From NCBI RefSeq assembly GCF_017349355.1, contig NZ_JAFMPM010000008.1, forward strand, positions 310,001 to 374,000: a DNA stretch of 64,000 nt. Reading direction: 5' to 3'. Both the position numbers and the translations under genes were made by a program. Below, in pieces: positions 15,780 to 24,766 of this stretch. Origin of the DNA: Thiothrix fructosivorans (GTDB lineage: Bacteria > Pseudomonadota > Gammaproteobacteria > Thiotrichales > Thiotrichaceae). Position 1 is the first letter of the stretch; each line of letters starts with the position of its first letter. The notes beneath the pieces are model-generated. The model had not been told where the DNA came from, did no database searches, and worked only from the letters and a program-made list of their open reading frames with translations.

Positions 15780-16950
15780 TTTTAAAACTGAGTGTATAGT
15801 GACGATAGTCAAAGTTCTCTATGGCTGTTTTTCTTGCATTAAATCTCATGTTTTCATATTCATGTGCCTGAAGTGATAAGGCACGTTCTATAGCATTCGT
15901 AATATTTTCTTTGCTCGGTGATTGACATACAAAAGAATTAATGCCGTCTAACAAATAAATGCCAATATCTCCTGTAATGTTTGCAATTAATGGTGTGCCT
16001 ACGGATAGGCTTTCTACTAGTTTCGTTGGAAAGCCAGCAGATGAAACTTTATTTTTCTCTCTAAATAAAATACTAAAGTCACTTGATCCAACTAATTTTA
16101 TTGCTGCATCGTGGTTTATTTTCCCATAAGCTTTTATGTAACTTGGCGAGTCGGTTCTTTTTGTTTTTTTGAAAAAGTCATATGCAATTAGTTCTGGTTC
16201 AGTAATGCCAGCTAAGCACAAAGTAACAAATATGTCGTTTTCATTAATATAACAAATCGCTTCAAGTAATTCATTTAATAAATCTTTAGAGCCAGGTGTT
16301 CCAGTGTAAGCAATAGTTAGAGGTTTTTTTGAAACTTTAGTATAGGTTGGTATGATTGTTTTTGTATCTATGGTCGGTGGGATTTTAATTGTCTTTATGG
16401 ATTTTTTCTCATAAATTTTTTGCAAGTATTCGCTGATTACAATTAATCCATTGAGTTTTGGTAGCAAAAATCTCATGGAGAACTCTATATTCCACTGATA
16501 GGGTGATAATATATTCTTAATTACGCTATTTTGGTCATACCATTCAACAGCATCGAAGAATAAGGGAATTTTATTTTTTTTGCAGTAATATTTCATCCAT
16601 AAAATATACGGCGTGTAGCCGCTATATAATATTATGTAGTTCGGTTTGTTATTTTGAGACTTAAACCAGTTGTAGGTTTTTCGTCCCATAGTAAGGTAGA
16701 TGATTCTCTTAAGAAACTGCGGTAGTTTTTCGGCAGTTCTTTCTTCTGTTGATATAACCTCAAGGAAATCAGGAATCTCTGTTTTTATTTCTTCTTTTGT
16801 TTGACCGGAAATAATTTTTACGTCATAACCAGCTTCATAAATACTTAGGGCATTGCCTAAGATTCTTCTGGCCGCTGCTCCGCCATCAGGAAATCTGAAT
16901 GGTCCGACATAAGCAACCCACGGTTTATTAGGCTGATCTGTATTATTCAT
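15763..16950 (-). CDS. Glycosyltransferase, GT4-like
   Basis: The protein opens WVAYVGPFRFPDGGAAARRI, a sugar-acceptor loop typical of GT-B enzymes. The donor half has 'TIAYTGTPGSKDLLNELLEAI' and 'SAGFPTKLVESLSVGTPLIAN', the usual E-x7-E-like region. The coding sequence is A+T rich compared with its neighbours, suggesting recent acquisition. The ATG at 16950, two bases after the capG stop, was chosen; an ATG at 16968 inside capG is possible. Because it follows the L-FucNAc genes it may be a FucNAc transferase, but that is only inferred from position. Confidence 0.8.
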   Translation of the reverse strand: MNNTDQPNKPWVAYVGPFRFPDGGAAARRILGNALSIYEAGYDVKIISGQTKEEIKTEIPDFLEVISTEERTAEKLPQFLKRIIYLTMGRKTYNWFKSQNNKPNYIILYSGYTPYILWMKYYCKKNKIPLFFDAVEWYDQNSVIKNILSPYQWNIEFSMRFLLPKLNGLIVISEYLQKIYEKKSIKTIKIPPTIDTKTIIPTYTKVSKKPLTIAYTGTPGSKDLLNELLEAICYINENDIFVTLCLAGITEPELIAYDFFKKTKRTDSPSYIKAYGKINHDAAIKLVGSSDFSILFREKNKVSSAGFPTKLVESLSVGTPLIANITGDIGIYLLDGINSFVCQSPSKENITNAIERALSLQAHEYENMRFNARKTAIENFDYRHYTLSFKNELFK

Positions 16951-16952
16951 TG

Positions 16953-18086
16953 TTACGCTTTTTTCCATATAACATGATTCACATAATCCGTATAGCTATG
17001 AATAATCCGCACAACTTTCTCGGCAACGTTCGGCATACTGTAATCACCCACAGGGCGTAGTGTGCGTTCAGTATTGCCTCGTGCCTGCGATTCTAGTACG
17101 AACAAAGCTTGCATCACCCGTTCTGTCTCTAAACCCACCATCATAACCGAGGCTTCTTCCATCCCTTCAGGGCGTTCGTGGGCTTCGCGGATATTGAGGG
17201 CAGGGAAGTTTAAGATCGAGGATTCTTCCGTAATCGTGCCGCTGTCAGATAATACCGCTTTGGCGGTCATTTGCAGTTTGTTGTAATCCTTAAAGCCTAA
17301 AGGTTTCAGGAGGCGTACTAACGGGTGGAAGCTGATATTCATCGCATCAACACGCTTTTGGGTGCGTGGGTGAGTCGAGACAATCACCGGATAACCGTAA
17401 TGTTCTGCCACGGTATTGAGGACGTTGACCAGTTTCAGGAAGTTTTTGTCAGAGTCGATGTTTTCTTCACGGTGCGCACTGACTACGAAAAACTGACCTT
17501 CGCTAAGTTCTAGGCGACTGAGTACTTCAGAGGCTTCAATGCCTGCTCGGTAGTGGTTCAGCACTTCAAACATCGGGCTGCCGGTTTTAATCACCATATC
17601 GGGTGGTAAGCCTTCGCGTAACAGGTATTCACGCGCAATGCTGCTGTAGGTGAGGTTGATGTCGGCGGTGTGATCGACGATACGGCGGTTGATTTCTTCG
17701 GGGACGCGTTGGTCAAAACAGCGGTTGCCTGCTTCCATGTGAAATACGGGGATTTTGCGGCGTTTAGCTGGAATCACTGCCATGCAGCTATTGGTGTCAC
17801 CTAGTACCAGCATCGCGTCCGGTTTGACTTCAGCAAGTGCTTGATCTACGCCTATAATGACTTTACCGATGGTTTCCGCACCGGATGCGCCTGCGGCTTG
17901 CAGGAAATAATCCGGCTTGCGTACTTCCAGATCGTCAAAGAATATCTGGTTGAGTTCGTAATCGTAGTTCTGCCCGGTATGCACCAGCACGTGATCACAA
18001 TATTGGTCGAGTTTTGCCATGACCCGTGACAGGCGGATGATTTCCGGGCGGGTGCCGACCACGGTCATTATTTTGAGCTTTTTCAT
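16953..18086 (-). CDS. capG: UDP-N-acetylglucosamine/UDP-2-acetamido sugar C2 epimerase, CapG/FnlC/WbjD-like
   Basis: The protein begins MKKLKIMTVVGTRPEIIRLS and continues HTGQNYDYELNQIFFDDL, 'LVLGDTNSCMAV', 'HMEAGNRCFDQRVPEEINRR' and 'FVVSAHREENI', all features of the WecB/CapG epimerase family. CapG converts UDP-N-acetyl-L-pneumosamine to UDP-L-FucNAc as the last step after CapE and CapF. The frame stays open to 18230, but the ATG at 18086 lies one base after the capF stop and begins the conserved domain. Gene order capE-capF-capG supports the assignment. Confidence 0.88.
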   Translation of the reverse strand: MKKLKIMTVVGTRPEIIRLSRVMAKLDQYCDHVLVHTGQNYDYELNQIFFDDLEVRKPDYFLQAAGASGAETIGKVIIGVDQALAEVKPDAMLVLGDTNSCMAVIPAKRRKIPVFHMEAGNRCFDQRVPEEINRRIVDHTADINLTYSSIAREYLLREGLPPDMVIKTGSPMFEVLNHYRAGIEASEVLSRLELSEGQFFVVSAHREENIDSDKNFLKLVNVLNTVAEHYGYPVIVSTHPRTQKRVDAMNISFHPLVRLLKPLGFKDYNKLQMTAKAVLSDSGTITEESSILNFPALNIREAHERPEGMEEASVMMVGLETERVMQALFVLESQARGNTERTLRPVGDYSMPNVAEKVVRIIHSYTDYVNHVIWKKA

Positions 18087-18087
18087 A

Positions 18088-19200
18088 TCAAACCTGATGT
18101 GCGTAAGTATCGGGGTGTTCGCGGTCAAACTGTTCGTTTGCCCAGAGCATGACGACCATTTCGTCCGTACCGATATTGGTAATATCGTGCGCCCAGCCGG
18201 GGATGGTTTCGACAATTTGTGGGTTGTCACCGTCGGTTTCTAGCGTGAAGGTTTCATCGGTGAGGATGTGCCGAAAACCAAACTGGGCTTTACCTTTAAT
18301 CACTAGAAATTTTTCGGTTTTGGTGTGGTGATAGTGACCGCCACGGGTAATACCGGGGTGGGCGGTGAAAAAGGAGAATTGCCCTGAATCAGGGGTTTTG
18401 AGCATTTCCACGAAAACACCGCGTTGATCACCGTATTTCGGGACGTTGTAAGCAAAGTCTGTTGTCGGTAAATAGCTGACATAGGTGGAATATAACGCCC
18501 GAAGTAACCCTGTGCCGACTTTGGGGGTGATCAAGGTGTTGCGGCTGTTGCGGAAGCCTTCGATTTGTTGAGCTAGTTCGCCTACCGTGGTTTGGTATTC
18601 GGGGGTAACGGCGCGGAAGGTTTGCTGTGCTATGACTGGTTTATGTTGCAGCACTTGAAGGAAGTCGTGGATCACATCATCCACATGCACCAGTGTGATG
18701 GGTGCGTTGGGGTCATTAATGGTGATCGGCAAACCATTGGCGATGTTATGGCAGAAGGTCGCTACCGCTGAGTTGTAGTTGGGTTTGCACCATTTGCCGA
18801 ATACATTGGGCAAGCGGTAGATGTAAACGTTTGCACCCGTTTGCTCGGCATAATGCCGTAAAGCATCTTCGGCTGCGCGTTTGCTGCTGCCATAGGGGTT
18901 GTCTAGGGCTGCTTGGGTGGATGATGCAAATAATACGGGAATCGTGTGCTGGGTGTCGGTGAGAATCCGACTTAGAGTGGTGGTTAACCCGGTGTTGCCT
19001 GTTACAAATTCTTCCGGTGACAGTGGGCGGTTGATACCAGCCAAATGGATAATGGCATCGACGGCGGCAATCAGCTCAGGAAGTTCCTGTTCGGTGTTTT
19101 GCCGTGAGAAACGCAGGGCTTCTATATCTGCCATTTCTGCGAAGCGGGCTAACAGGTTTTTGCCGATAAACCCGTCTGCGCCAGTGACTAGGACTTTCAC
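18088..19200 (-). CDS. capF: Bifunctional epimerase/reductase CapF (FnlB/WbjC) of UDP-L-FucNAc synthesis
   Basis: The N-terminal SDR domain starts MKVLVTGADGFIGKNLLARF and has the catalytic 'NPYGSSKRAAEDAL'. The C-terminal part is a cupin (SFFTAHPGITRGGHYHHTKT, 'EKFLVIKGKAQFGFRH'), giving the two-domain layout specific to CapF. The cupin epimerises C3 and the SDR domain reduces C4 of the CapE product. The 370-residue length is normal. Its partner capE directly upstream is split by an insertion sequence, so CapF may lack substrate in this strain. Confidence 0.93.
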   Translation of the reverse strand: MKVLVTGADGFIGKNLLARFAEMADIEALRFSRQNTEQELPELIAAVDAIIHLAGINRPLSPEEFVTGNTGLTTTLSRILTDTQHTIPVLFASSTQAALDNPYGSSKRAAEDALRHYAEQTGANVYIYRLPNVFGKWCKPNYNSAVATFCHNIANGLPITINDPNAPITLVHVDDVIHDFLQVLQHKPVIAQQTFRAVTPEYQTTVGELAQQIEGFRNSRNTLITPKVGTGLLRALYSTYVSYLPTTDFAYNVPKYGDQRGVFVEMLKTPDSGQFSFFTAHPGITRGGHYHHTKTEKFLVIKGKAQFGFRHILTDETFTLETDGDNPQIVETIPGWAHDITNIGTDEMVVMLWANEQFDREHPDTYAHQV

Positions 19201-19205
19201 GGTAT

Positions 19206-19891
19206 TTATTCCTCTGGCTGGACGTATTCGCCGCGTTCTAAGGCTTTAACAAAGGTCAGTTTGCGTAGCAGGGTTTTCATGCCTTCCACATCGAGACGGG
19301 TGGTGTTGTGGGAGTTGTAGTCTTCGATGGTGGCAATGCGGGATTCGCCTTCTTCCACAAATTTGCTGTAGTTGAGGTCACGCAAGTCGGGGGGGATGCG
19401 GTAGTAGTCGCCCCTATCTTCGGCGGCGAGCATTTCTTCACGGCTGAGCAGGGCTTCGTACAGTTTTTCACCGTGACGTGTGCCGATCATGCGGACTTCA
19501 TGGTTGGGTTTATCCATAATACCGAGTAGCGCTTGAGCGAGGACTTCAATGGTGGCTGCGGGGGCTTTTTGCACGAAAATATCGCCGTTTTGTCCGTGTT
19601 CAAAGGCATACAGCACCAAATCTACCGCATCTTCCAAGGTCATCATGAAGCGGGTCATGTTGGGATCGGTGATGGTGATGGGCTTGCCAGCGAGGATTTG
19701 ATCGACGAACAGCGGGATGACTGAGCCACGGGAAGCCATGACGTTGCCGTAGCGGGTGCTACAGATTGTGGTTTGTGTGCCTTTCAGGTTACGTGATTTC
19801 GCCACGATGACTTTTTCCATCATGGCTTTGGAGATACCCATTGCGTTGATGGGGTAAACCGCTTTATCGGTGCTGAGACAGACTACCCGTT
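19206..19891 (-). pseudogene. capE: 3' part of capE (UDP-GlcNAc 4,6-dehydratase, inverting), split by IS66-type element
   Basis: Just past the insertion the capE frame resumes as VVCLSTDKAVYPINAMGISK and continues to ALERGEYVQPEE, the family C terminus (GNVMASRGSVIPLF, 'TRFMMTLEDAVDLVL', 'GTRHGEKLYE'). The 5' part lies at 21478-21835. Removing the insertion and one copy of the duplicated target restores QVKRVVCLSTDKA without a gap. A separate start (19841) exists within this part but would lack the NAD-binding domain. Confidence 0.9.
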
Positions 19892-21477
19892 GTAAGCGTT
19901 CACGCCGTCTGTAGCGGGTTAGAAGCTAACGGTTGAGCCAAAGGGAAGCGCACCGAGACAGACTTATGAGCCAAGCCTTGTGAGCAAATGTCCCGCATCA
20001 ATATCGCCATATTCATCCCCAATTGACGTGCCGTCCCCAGCACGGTCATCACCGTTGGACGGAATCTGTCACCTTGTGCCGACTGGCTGGCAAAGCTGGT
20101 TTTCCGCCATTGCACATACGGCCTGATCACCCGCTCGGCACGGTTATTGGTGAGGGGAATGCGACTATCCTTGAGGAAAGTCCAACACATCGCCTCATCC
20201 TTGAGCAAATGCTTGCATTGGTTGGTGGTGCGTTTGCAATTCTCCAATGCCAAGCCTTTGTTGAGCGTGGCTTGGAAGCTGCGGCGCAAGCGGAGTATCC
20301 GCCGTTGGTAGCGAGCGGCTTCATCGGGTTGTTGTTGCCAGCGGTGATGGGTGCGGACGGTGGTATAGGCGAGTAACAACAGGCGTTTGCCCACGCTTCC
20401 CCCTTCGCCGCAACGCCCCGCCATTTTGCGGAAGTGGCGGATCAAATGCGCCCAACACAGTTGCCGCCGTTCGGGTGGGACGTTGCCGTAACCACTGAAG
20501 TGGTCGGTGACCAGATAGCCAGTAAAGCTGCCCAACAAGGCATCGGCGGCGGCCTTGCCGCGTGAGTAATGGGTCATGAAGTAACTCACGCTATGGTCAG
20601 CCAATGCCCATAACCAGTAAGTGTTCGTACCGCGATAATGGCGGGTTTCATCGGCGTGGCATACCGCTTGTCCGCGTACATACTGACCTACTTGACGGTA
20701 TAGCGGCCCCATCCACGGAATGGCTTTGCCTTGCGCCTTGCTGATAGCCCCAGTGCTAAAACGCACGTGGCACATTTCCCACAACAGAACCTGGATCTGG
20801 CGCATGGATAGGCGGAACTGACCACTCAAAATCACCACCCAGGCGATCACGCCTGCACCCATTTGACCGCTCGGCACCCAATCCGGCCACTGGCTGTGGT
20901 GCTTGATGCCGCAGGATTGGCAAACACCCTGATAAAACTGGTGTTCCGTCACGTCCGGTGGCGGCGGTGGAGCAATATCCGTGACCTGATGGCGGTAAGG
21001 GTTTCCCCAATCAATCGCCACTGCCCCACCACAGGAACAGGTGCTTTCAGGGAAATACTGTTCGGTACGGGTCACTTGTTCGGGAGGATATAACGCCCGT
21101 TCGTGACGCGGATGCCCCGGTTGCCCACCGTGTGGGCGGCTACTCCCCTTGCGTTTGGGACGCAACGCCCGTTGTTCCGGGCTGTCGGAGGACGGCGCTT
21201 TGGAACTGTTACGCGAACTGCTGCCGAATTTGGCAACCAGTTCTTCCAGTTGTTTTTGCAGCATTTCGACTTGTTGCTCCAGCACCGCCACCCGTGCCAC
21301 TTGCTTCTCCAACTCAGTTATCCGTTCCTGTTGGCGCACGATCACCTGATGCGCTTCATCCAGTGTCGTGGGTAAGGTAGGAACGGCGGCTAACAAGGGG
21401 TAAATGACTCGCTGTTGGGATGGGGTGAATTTACTACAAGTTCGCTGGAATGCCTAATAGAGGGCGTGAACGCTTAC
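19891..21477 (-). mobile_element. IS66-family insertion sequence with a single transposase gene (ISBst12-like)
   Basis: The element is about 1.59 kb. Its ends are a 15-bp perfect inverted repeat, GTAAGCGTTCACGCC, at 19892-19906 and its complement at 21463-21477. CTACCCGT occurs directly on both sides (19883-19890 and 21478-21485) and occurs once in the reconstructed capE, so it is the 8-bp target duplication; the next T is shared, so 9 bp cannot be excluded. Perfect ends and duplication point to a recent insertion. It carries only a TnpC-type gene and no tnpA or tnpB. Confidence 0.9.
19900..21396 (-). CDS. IS66-family transposase (TnpC)
   Basis: The 498-residue protein is intact. It has an N-terminal coiled coil (EKQVARVAVLEQQVEMLQKQ), the basic/Ser-rich segment 'KFGSSSRNSSKAPSS', a zinc-finger region (CSCGG... 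'GVCQSCGIKH') and a DDE core: Asp in VCHADETRHY, Asp in YLVTDHFSGY and Glu in PLTNNRAERVIRP. The C-terminal IS66 tail follows. It lies inside the insertion that splits capE. Confidence 0.95.
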   Translation of the reverse strand: MLAAVPTLPTTLDEAHQVIVRQQERITELEKQVARVAVLEQQVEMLQKQLEELVAKFGSSSRNSSKAPSSDSPEQRALRPKRKGSSRPHGGQPGHPRHERALYPPEQVTRTEQYFPESTCSCGGAVAIDWGNPYRHQVTDIAPPPPPDVTEHQFYQGVCQSCGIKHHSQWPDWVPSGQMGAGVIAWVVILSGQFRLSMRQIQVLLWEMCHVRFSTGAISKAQGKAIPWMGPLYRQVGQYVRGQAVCHADETRHYRGTNTYWLWALADHSVSYFMTHYSRGKAAADALLGSFTGYLVTDHFSGYGNVPPERRQLCWAHLIRHFRKMAGRCGEGGSVGKRLLLLAYTTVRTHHRWQQQPDEAARYQRRILRLRRSFQATLNKGLALENCKRTTNQCKHLLKDEAMCWTFLKDSRIPLTNNRAERVIRPYVQWRKTSFASQSAQGDRFRPTVMTVLGTARQLGMNMAILMRDICSQGLAHKSVSVRFPLAQPLASNPLQTA

Positions 21478-21835
21478 CTACCCGTTTTACCTGATTTTGA
21501 ATGGCGGCTTCCAAGACATTTTCAGTTCCCATTACGTTGGTTTTGACGGCTTCTATGGGGTGAAATTCACATGAGGGGACTTGTTTTAGTGCAGCGGCGT
21601 GGAAGATGTAGTCGACCCCACGACTGGCATTCAGGATGCTTTGGTAGTCGCGTACATCACCGATGTAGAATTTCAGTTTGGGATTAGAATACTTCTTCCG
21701 CATGTCATCCTGCTTTTTCTCGTCACGGCTGAAAATGCGGATTTCGGCGATGTCGGTTTGGAGGAAGCGGCGGAGGACGGCGTTGCCGAAAGAGCCTGTG
21801 CCCCCGCTAATTAGGAGTGTTTTTCCGTTAAACAT
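21478..21835 (-). pseudogene. capE: 5' part of capE, split by IS66-type element
   Basis: MFNGKTLLISGGTGSFGNAV is the glycine-rich NAD-binding start of CapE/FnlA, followed by IFSRDEKKQDDMRKKY and 'FHAAALKQVPSCEFHPIEAV'. The frame runs to QVKRVG, then into the insertion and stops at 21434 after 11 foreign residues. It lacks the catalytic part. It starts 3 bases after the EpsG-like gene. Confidence 0.9.
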
Positions 21836-21838
21836 TAT

Positions 21839-22912
21839 TTAGCTTCCGTTAAAAAAGTAGTCAAATACATGATTGTTCTCAAATATAGAATAAAAAACTT
21901 CTTCACTGTAGTTGTAATAAACGTGCCATATAAATAATAGACTCACTAACGTAACTAGCATAGAGATGTAATAGGGTTTTAGCTTTATACTAAGTGTACT
22001 AAATGTCAGGGAAAATAAAATATAGTCTAGGATTAAACTTATTCTAAATGCCCGCTCAAAAGTCCCATTAATTACATAAAATGGGAACAAAATAAGTAAA
22101 TAAATATTGATTATTAATATAAGCTCTACAAACTTGCTGCTTTTGTTTTTTTTTCTTAAAATATTTACAGAGTAAAACACTATGGCTAATGTGCATAGTT
22201 GAATAAAAAACTGAACAAAGAAACCAAAATTAGCCCTGTTTTCAAAATAGCTTTCAGTTCTGGTACTACCTGTTATTTTTATGGCTAAAGACTGCATGAT
22301 ATTAAGTTTGTCTAAAAATAATACCCCTAATGATGAGATGATTATAAAAATAATAAGAATTTTAATATTTATCTTTTTTATAAATGCTAAGGGTAGAAAA
22401 AACAGTGCTATGAAATGAATTGATGATGCAATTAATATCCCTGCAATATATTTGTATGTTGATGTTGTTCTATTTTCGATTAGAAATCTGACTGAGAATA
22501 CAATGATCGACATTGCTAGAAAATGTTTGACTTGAATAATATCAAGAAAGAAAGGATGTATGAAGTAAAGAGCAAAAACAAAGTTTGGTTTTTCAGTATA
22601 TTTGCTAATAGTTGAATATATTAGCAATATTCCCATGAATGATACAATTGTTAAGAAACCATTATAACTTAGTCCTAAAGTGCTAGATAAACTCATTAAA
22701 TTAATGAATCCTATCTGACTGGTATCGAAAACTACTTCTTGCTCCTGTAATTCGTATGTGGCTAAATAATTGGCATAATCTGCGTTAGAGTAGTTAGCTC
22801 CAAACATAGCCCACATAACAGGAATTAATAAAAGTACGAATAGCCCTGAATTACGGAAAAAAGACGAAATTAATGTAAAAAAGAAGGCATTAAATACGAT
22901 TATATATGACAT
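21839..22912 (-). CDS. EpsG-family polysaccharide polymerase (Wzy-like)
   Basis: The 357-residue protein is strongly hydrophobic with about 9-10 membrane segments. The 'NYSNADYANYLATYE' loop, 'QIGFINLMSLSSTLG' and 'HPFFLDIIQVKHFLAMSIIV' are typical of EpsG-family proteins. Such proteins act as the repeat-unit polymerase in Wzx/Wzy systems. The gene is very A+T rich. It lies 6 bases after the GT2 gene. With the Wzx flippase at 25183 it would complete the assembly machinery of this locus. Confidence 0.85.
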   Translation of the reverse strand: MSYIIVFNAFFFTLISSFFRNSGLFVLLLIPVMWAMFGANYSNADYANYLATYELQEQEVVFDTSQIGFINLMSLSSTLGLSYNGFLTIVSFMGILLIYSTISKYTEKPNFVFALYFIHPFFLDIIQVKHFLAMSIIVFSVRFLIENRTTSTYKYIAGILIASSIHFIALFFLPLAFIKKINIKILIIFIIISSLGVLFLDKLNIMQSLAIKITGSTRTESYFENRANFGFFVQFFIQLCTLAIVFYSVNILRKKNKSSKFVELILIINIYLLILFPFYVINGTFERAFRISLILDYILFSLTFSTLSIKLKPYYISMLVTLVSLLFIWHVYYNYSEEVFYSIFENNHVFDYFFNGS

Positions 22913-22918
22913 GGTGAT

Positions 22919-23737
22919 CTATAGATATTTCTTGTATATTTTATAAGATGCTTTGTTTATATCATATCTTTTTTTTGACTCAATGTTAACAACACTAGCA
23001 CTTTCATGATGAGTGATCTTTATCGTTGGATCATATAATGTAATACCTGAGACGCTCTCTACTTGGTTTGAAAGTAATGCTTCTTCACCCCATAGAAATA
23101 CACGATCATCCAACTTCTCGAAAAAGTCAAAGAAATGTGGAGTTAAAATATAACAAGCCCCAATTCCTCTCTTGATCGGCATTTGTCCGAAATCATTGGT
23201 TAGTATTTTTTCATTCTTATTAAGTGGATTTCTGAATAATCTGTTTATAAATCTGAGTGATTGACCTATATAGTAGTTAGAGTAGTAAATCTCACATTTT
23301 ATTTTCTCTATTCTGGGTACTTCATTTATAACATGAGGATTTTGCTGTCTGCCTTCTAGGGTAATGATATTGGGTGCAATAACTAAAGTGTTTTTGTTAT
23401 ATGCTATTTTCTTGAGATTTTTTAAAAAATCCTTATCAAAAGTCAAATCGTTGTTGCCAGCTATGATCAGTGTATTACTATCTTTCTTTGCTATGGTTAT
23501 ACCTATGTTAAGACCCTTAAAGTATCCTAGATTGGTGTCATTTCTAATTAGCTCTACAGAATCAAATGTGCGGCAAAAGATTTCAAGATTTCGGTAGTCT
23601 TCATTGTTTGATTTGTTATCAACTATTATTACATTTACATGATCACCTTCATCTAGTGGTATTGAGTTTATGCTATATATATACTCTTTAGTAAAATTGC
23701 AGTTGTTATAATTAACAGTTATAAAGTGAAAAAACAT
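22919..23737 (-). CDS. Family 2 glycosyltransferase
   Basis: The protein opens MFFHFITVNYNNCNFTKEYI, then NVIIVDNKSNNEDYRNLE and 'RNDTNLGYFKGLNIGI', and has 'IIAGNNDLTF' at the DxD-like position. 'RGIGACYILTPHFF' and 'LWGEEALLSNQ' follow, with an ED/EE-type catalytic acid. This is the GT-A layout of rhamnosyltransferase-like GT2 enzymes. Donor and acceptor are unknown. The gene is A+T rich like its neighbours in the 21.8-26.7 kb block. Confidence 0.85.
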   Translation of the reverse strand: MFFHFITVNYNNCNFTKEYIYSINSIPLDEGDHVNVIIVDNKSNNEDYRNLEIFCRTFDSVELIRNDTNLGYFKGLNIGITIAKKDSNTLIIAGNNDLTFDKDFLKNLKKIAYNKNTLVIAPNIITLEGRQQNPHVINEVPRIEKIKCEIYYSNYYIGQSLRFINRLFRNPLNKNEKILTNDFGQMPIKRGIGACYILTPHFFDFFEKLDDRVFLWGEEALLSNQVESVSGITLYDPTIKITHHESASVVNIESKKRYDINKASYKIYKKYL

Positions 23738-23839
23738 GGTTTACCTAGATATTGATTGGTTGTGAAAATAAGTCGCTTTTTAAGTTTGTATCTGCCTCGT
23801 AGCAGGTATGAACACCACTAGTGTTCTCAGGCTATTTAG

Positions 23840-24766
23840 TTAAAAATTTTCTAAATTATTTAATGATGCTATGAATAATTTGGTATTATCAATATTTGTT
23901 TCTTCATTTTTTTTTAGTTTTTCTAAAACTAGGCTCTGTGTTTCTATTGCCCATTTTATATTTTCAGTACCATAAGATATTCCATATCTATCTTCGATAG
24001 AAGGATACCAATCTAATATAGAGACATTTTTATCTGGAACAACAATTGACACGCAACCACTTATTGCCGCTAATGAGGAATATGCAGTGTATAAGTCATA
24101 AGAGTAGAAGTATTGAACTTTACCTAGTATGGTTGCTATTTCATGATGAGATAATCCATCTATACAAATTGAATTAGGTGGGTGGATAAAATCTTTACCA
24201 ACTCCTTTCCTAATCAAATGCGCTGAACCTAATCGATCTTTACTGATCTTTGACAAATAAAGATCGATTGGGTATTTTACTATTTTTAGTAGTTGATCTA
24301 GGAAAATAATACCGCTTAAATTTTGTTTTGGAATGTTGTCATTAAAACGAATAATAATTTCACCTTGACTCCAACATACTTGCTTATGGAAAAACATTGG
24401 GTAGTGAAGTAACCATCTCACTATTTTTTTTGCTTGATATGGATTCCCCAAAACTGTATCTGTATAGATAAAAATAGCCCCTTTTTGGGCTAACGACTTG
24501 GCATCTAAAACACTTATTATTTTAGCTTTATTCGCTGGAAATGATGTAACTTTTTTGAGTTTGTACAAATGAAGGTAAAAAGTATGCATTACAGCACTTT
24601 TAAATTTTTTTAATGAAAGAATATTAATCTCGGTTAGCAATGGAGCAATATATGTCGTATATCCTAAACTGGCTAATATATCTGCTAGGTGATGTACACA
24701 TATAGAGCCACCCGAATTTTCTGAATAATCAGGGGCACATACAACAAAAACTTTATTATTAATCAT
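23840..24766 (-). CDS. Probable glycosyltransferase (GT-B-like, WavQ-type)
   Basis: The 308-residue protein starts VFVVCAPDYSENSGGSICVH HLADILASLGY, which resembles the N-terminal acceptor domain of GT-B enzymes ('xSGGxxxxHxLAxxLxxxGxxV'). Later segments include 'GVGKDFIHPPNSICIDG' and 'FYSYDLYTAYSSLAAISGCV', reminiscent of the donor-binding region of WavQ-like lipopolysaccharide proteins. No classical E-x7-E motif is obvious, so the assignment is tentative. The gene is A+T rich and is separated from the flippase gene by a 416-base gap. Confidence 0.6.
   Translation of the reverse strand: MINNKVFVVCAPDYSENSGGSICVHHLADILASLGYTTYIAPLLTEINILSLKKFKSAVMHTFYLHLYKLKKVTSFPANKAKIISVLDAKSLAQKGAIFIYTDTVLGNPYQAKKIVRWLLHYPMFFHKQVCWSQGEIIIRFNDNIPKQNLSGIIFLDQLLKIVKYPIDLYLSKISKDRLGSAHLIRKGVGKDFIHPPNSICIDGLSHHEIATILGKVQYFYSYDLYTAYSSLAAISGCVSIVVPDKNVSILDWYPSIEDRYGISYGTENIKWAIETQSLVLEKLKKNEETNIDNTKLFIASLNNLENF

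Noticed and set aside
19206-19841. Stand-alone 211-residue protein starting at 19841
   Set aside because: It is only the C-terminal half of capE beginning at an internal ATG; the frame continues back to the insertion junction and lacks the NAD-binding domain.
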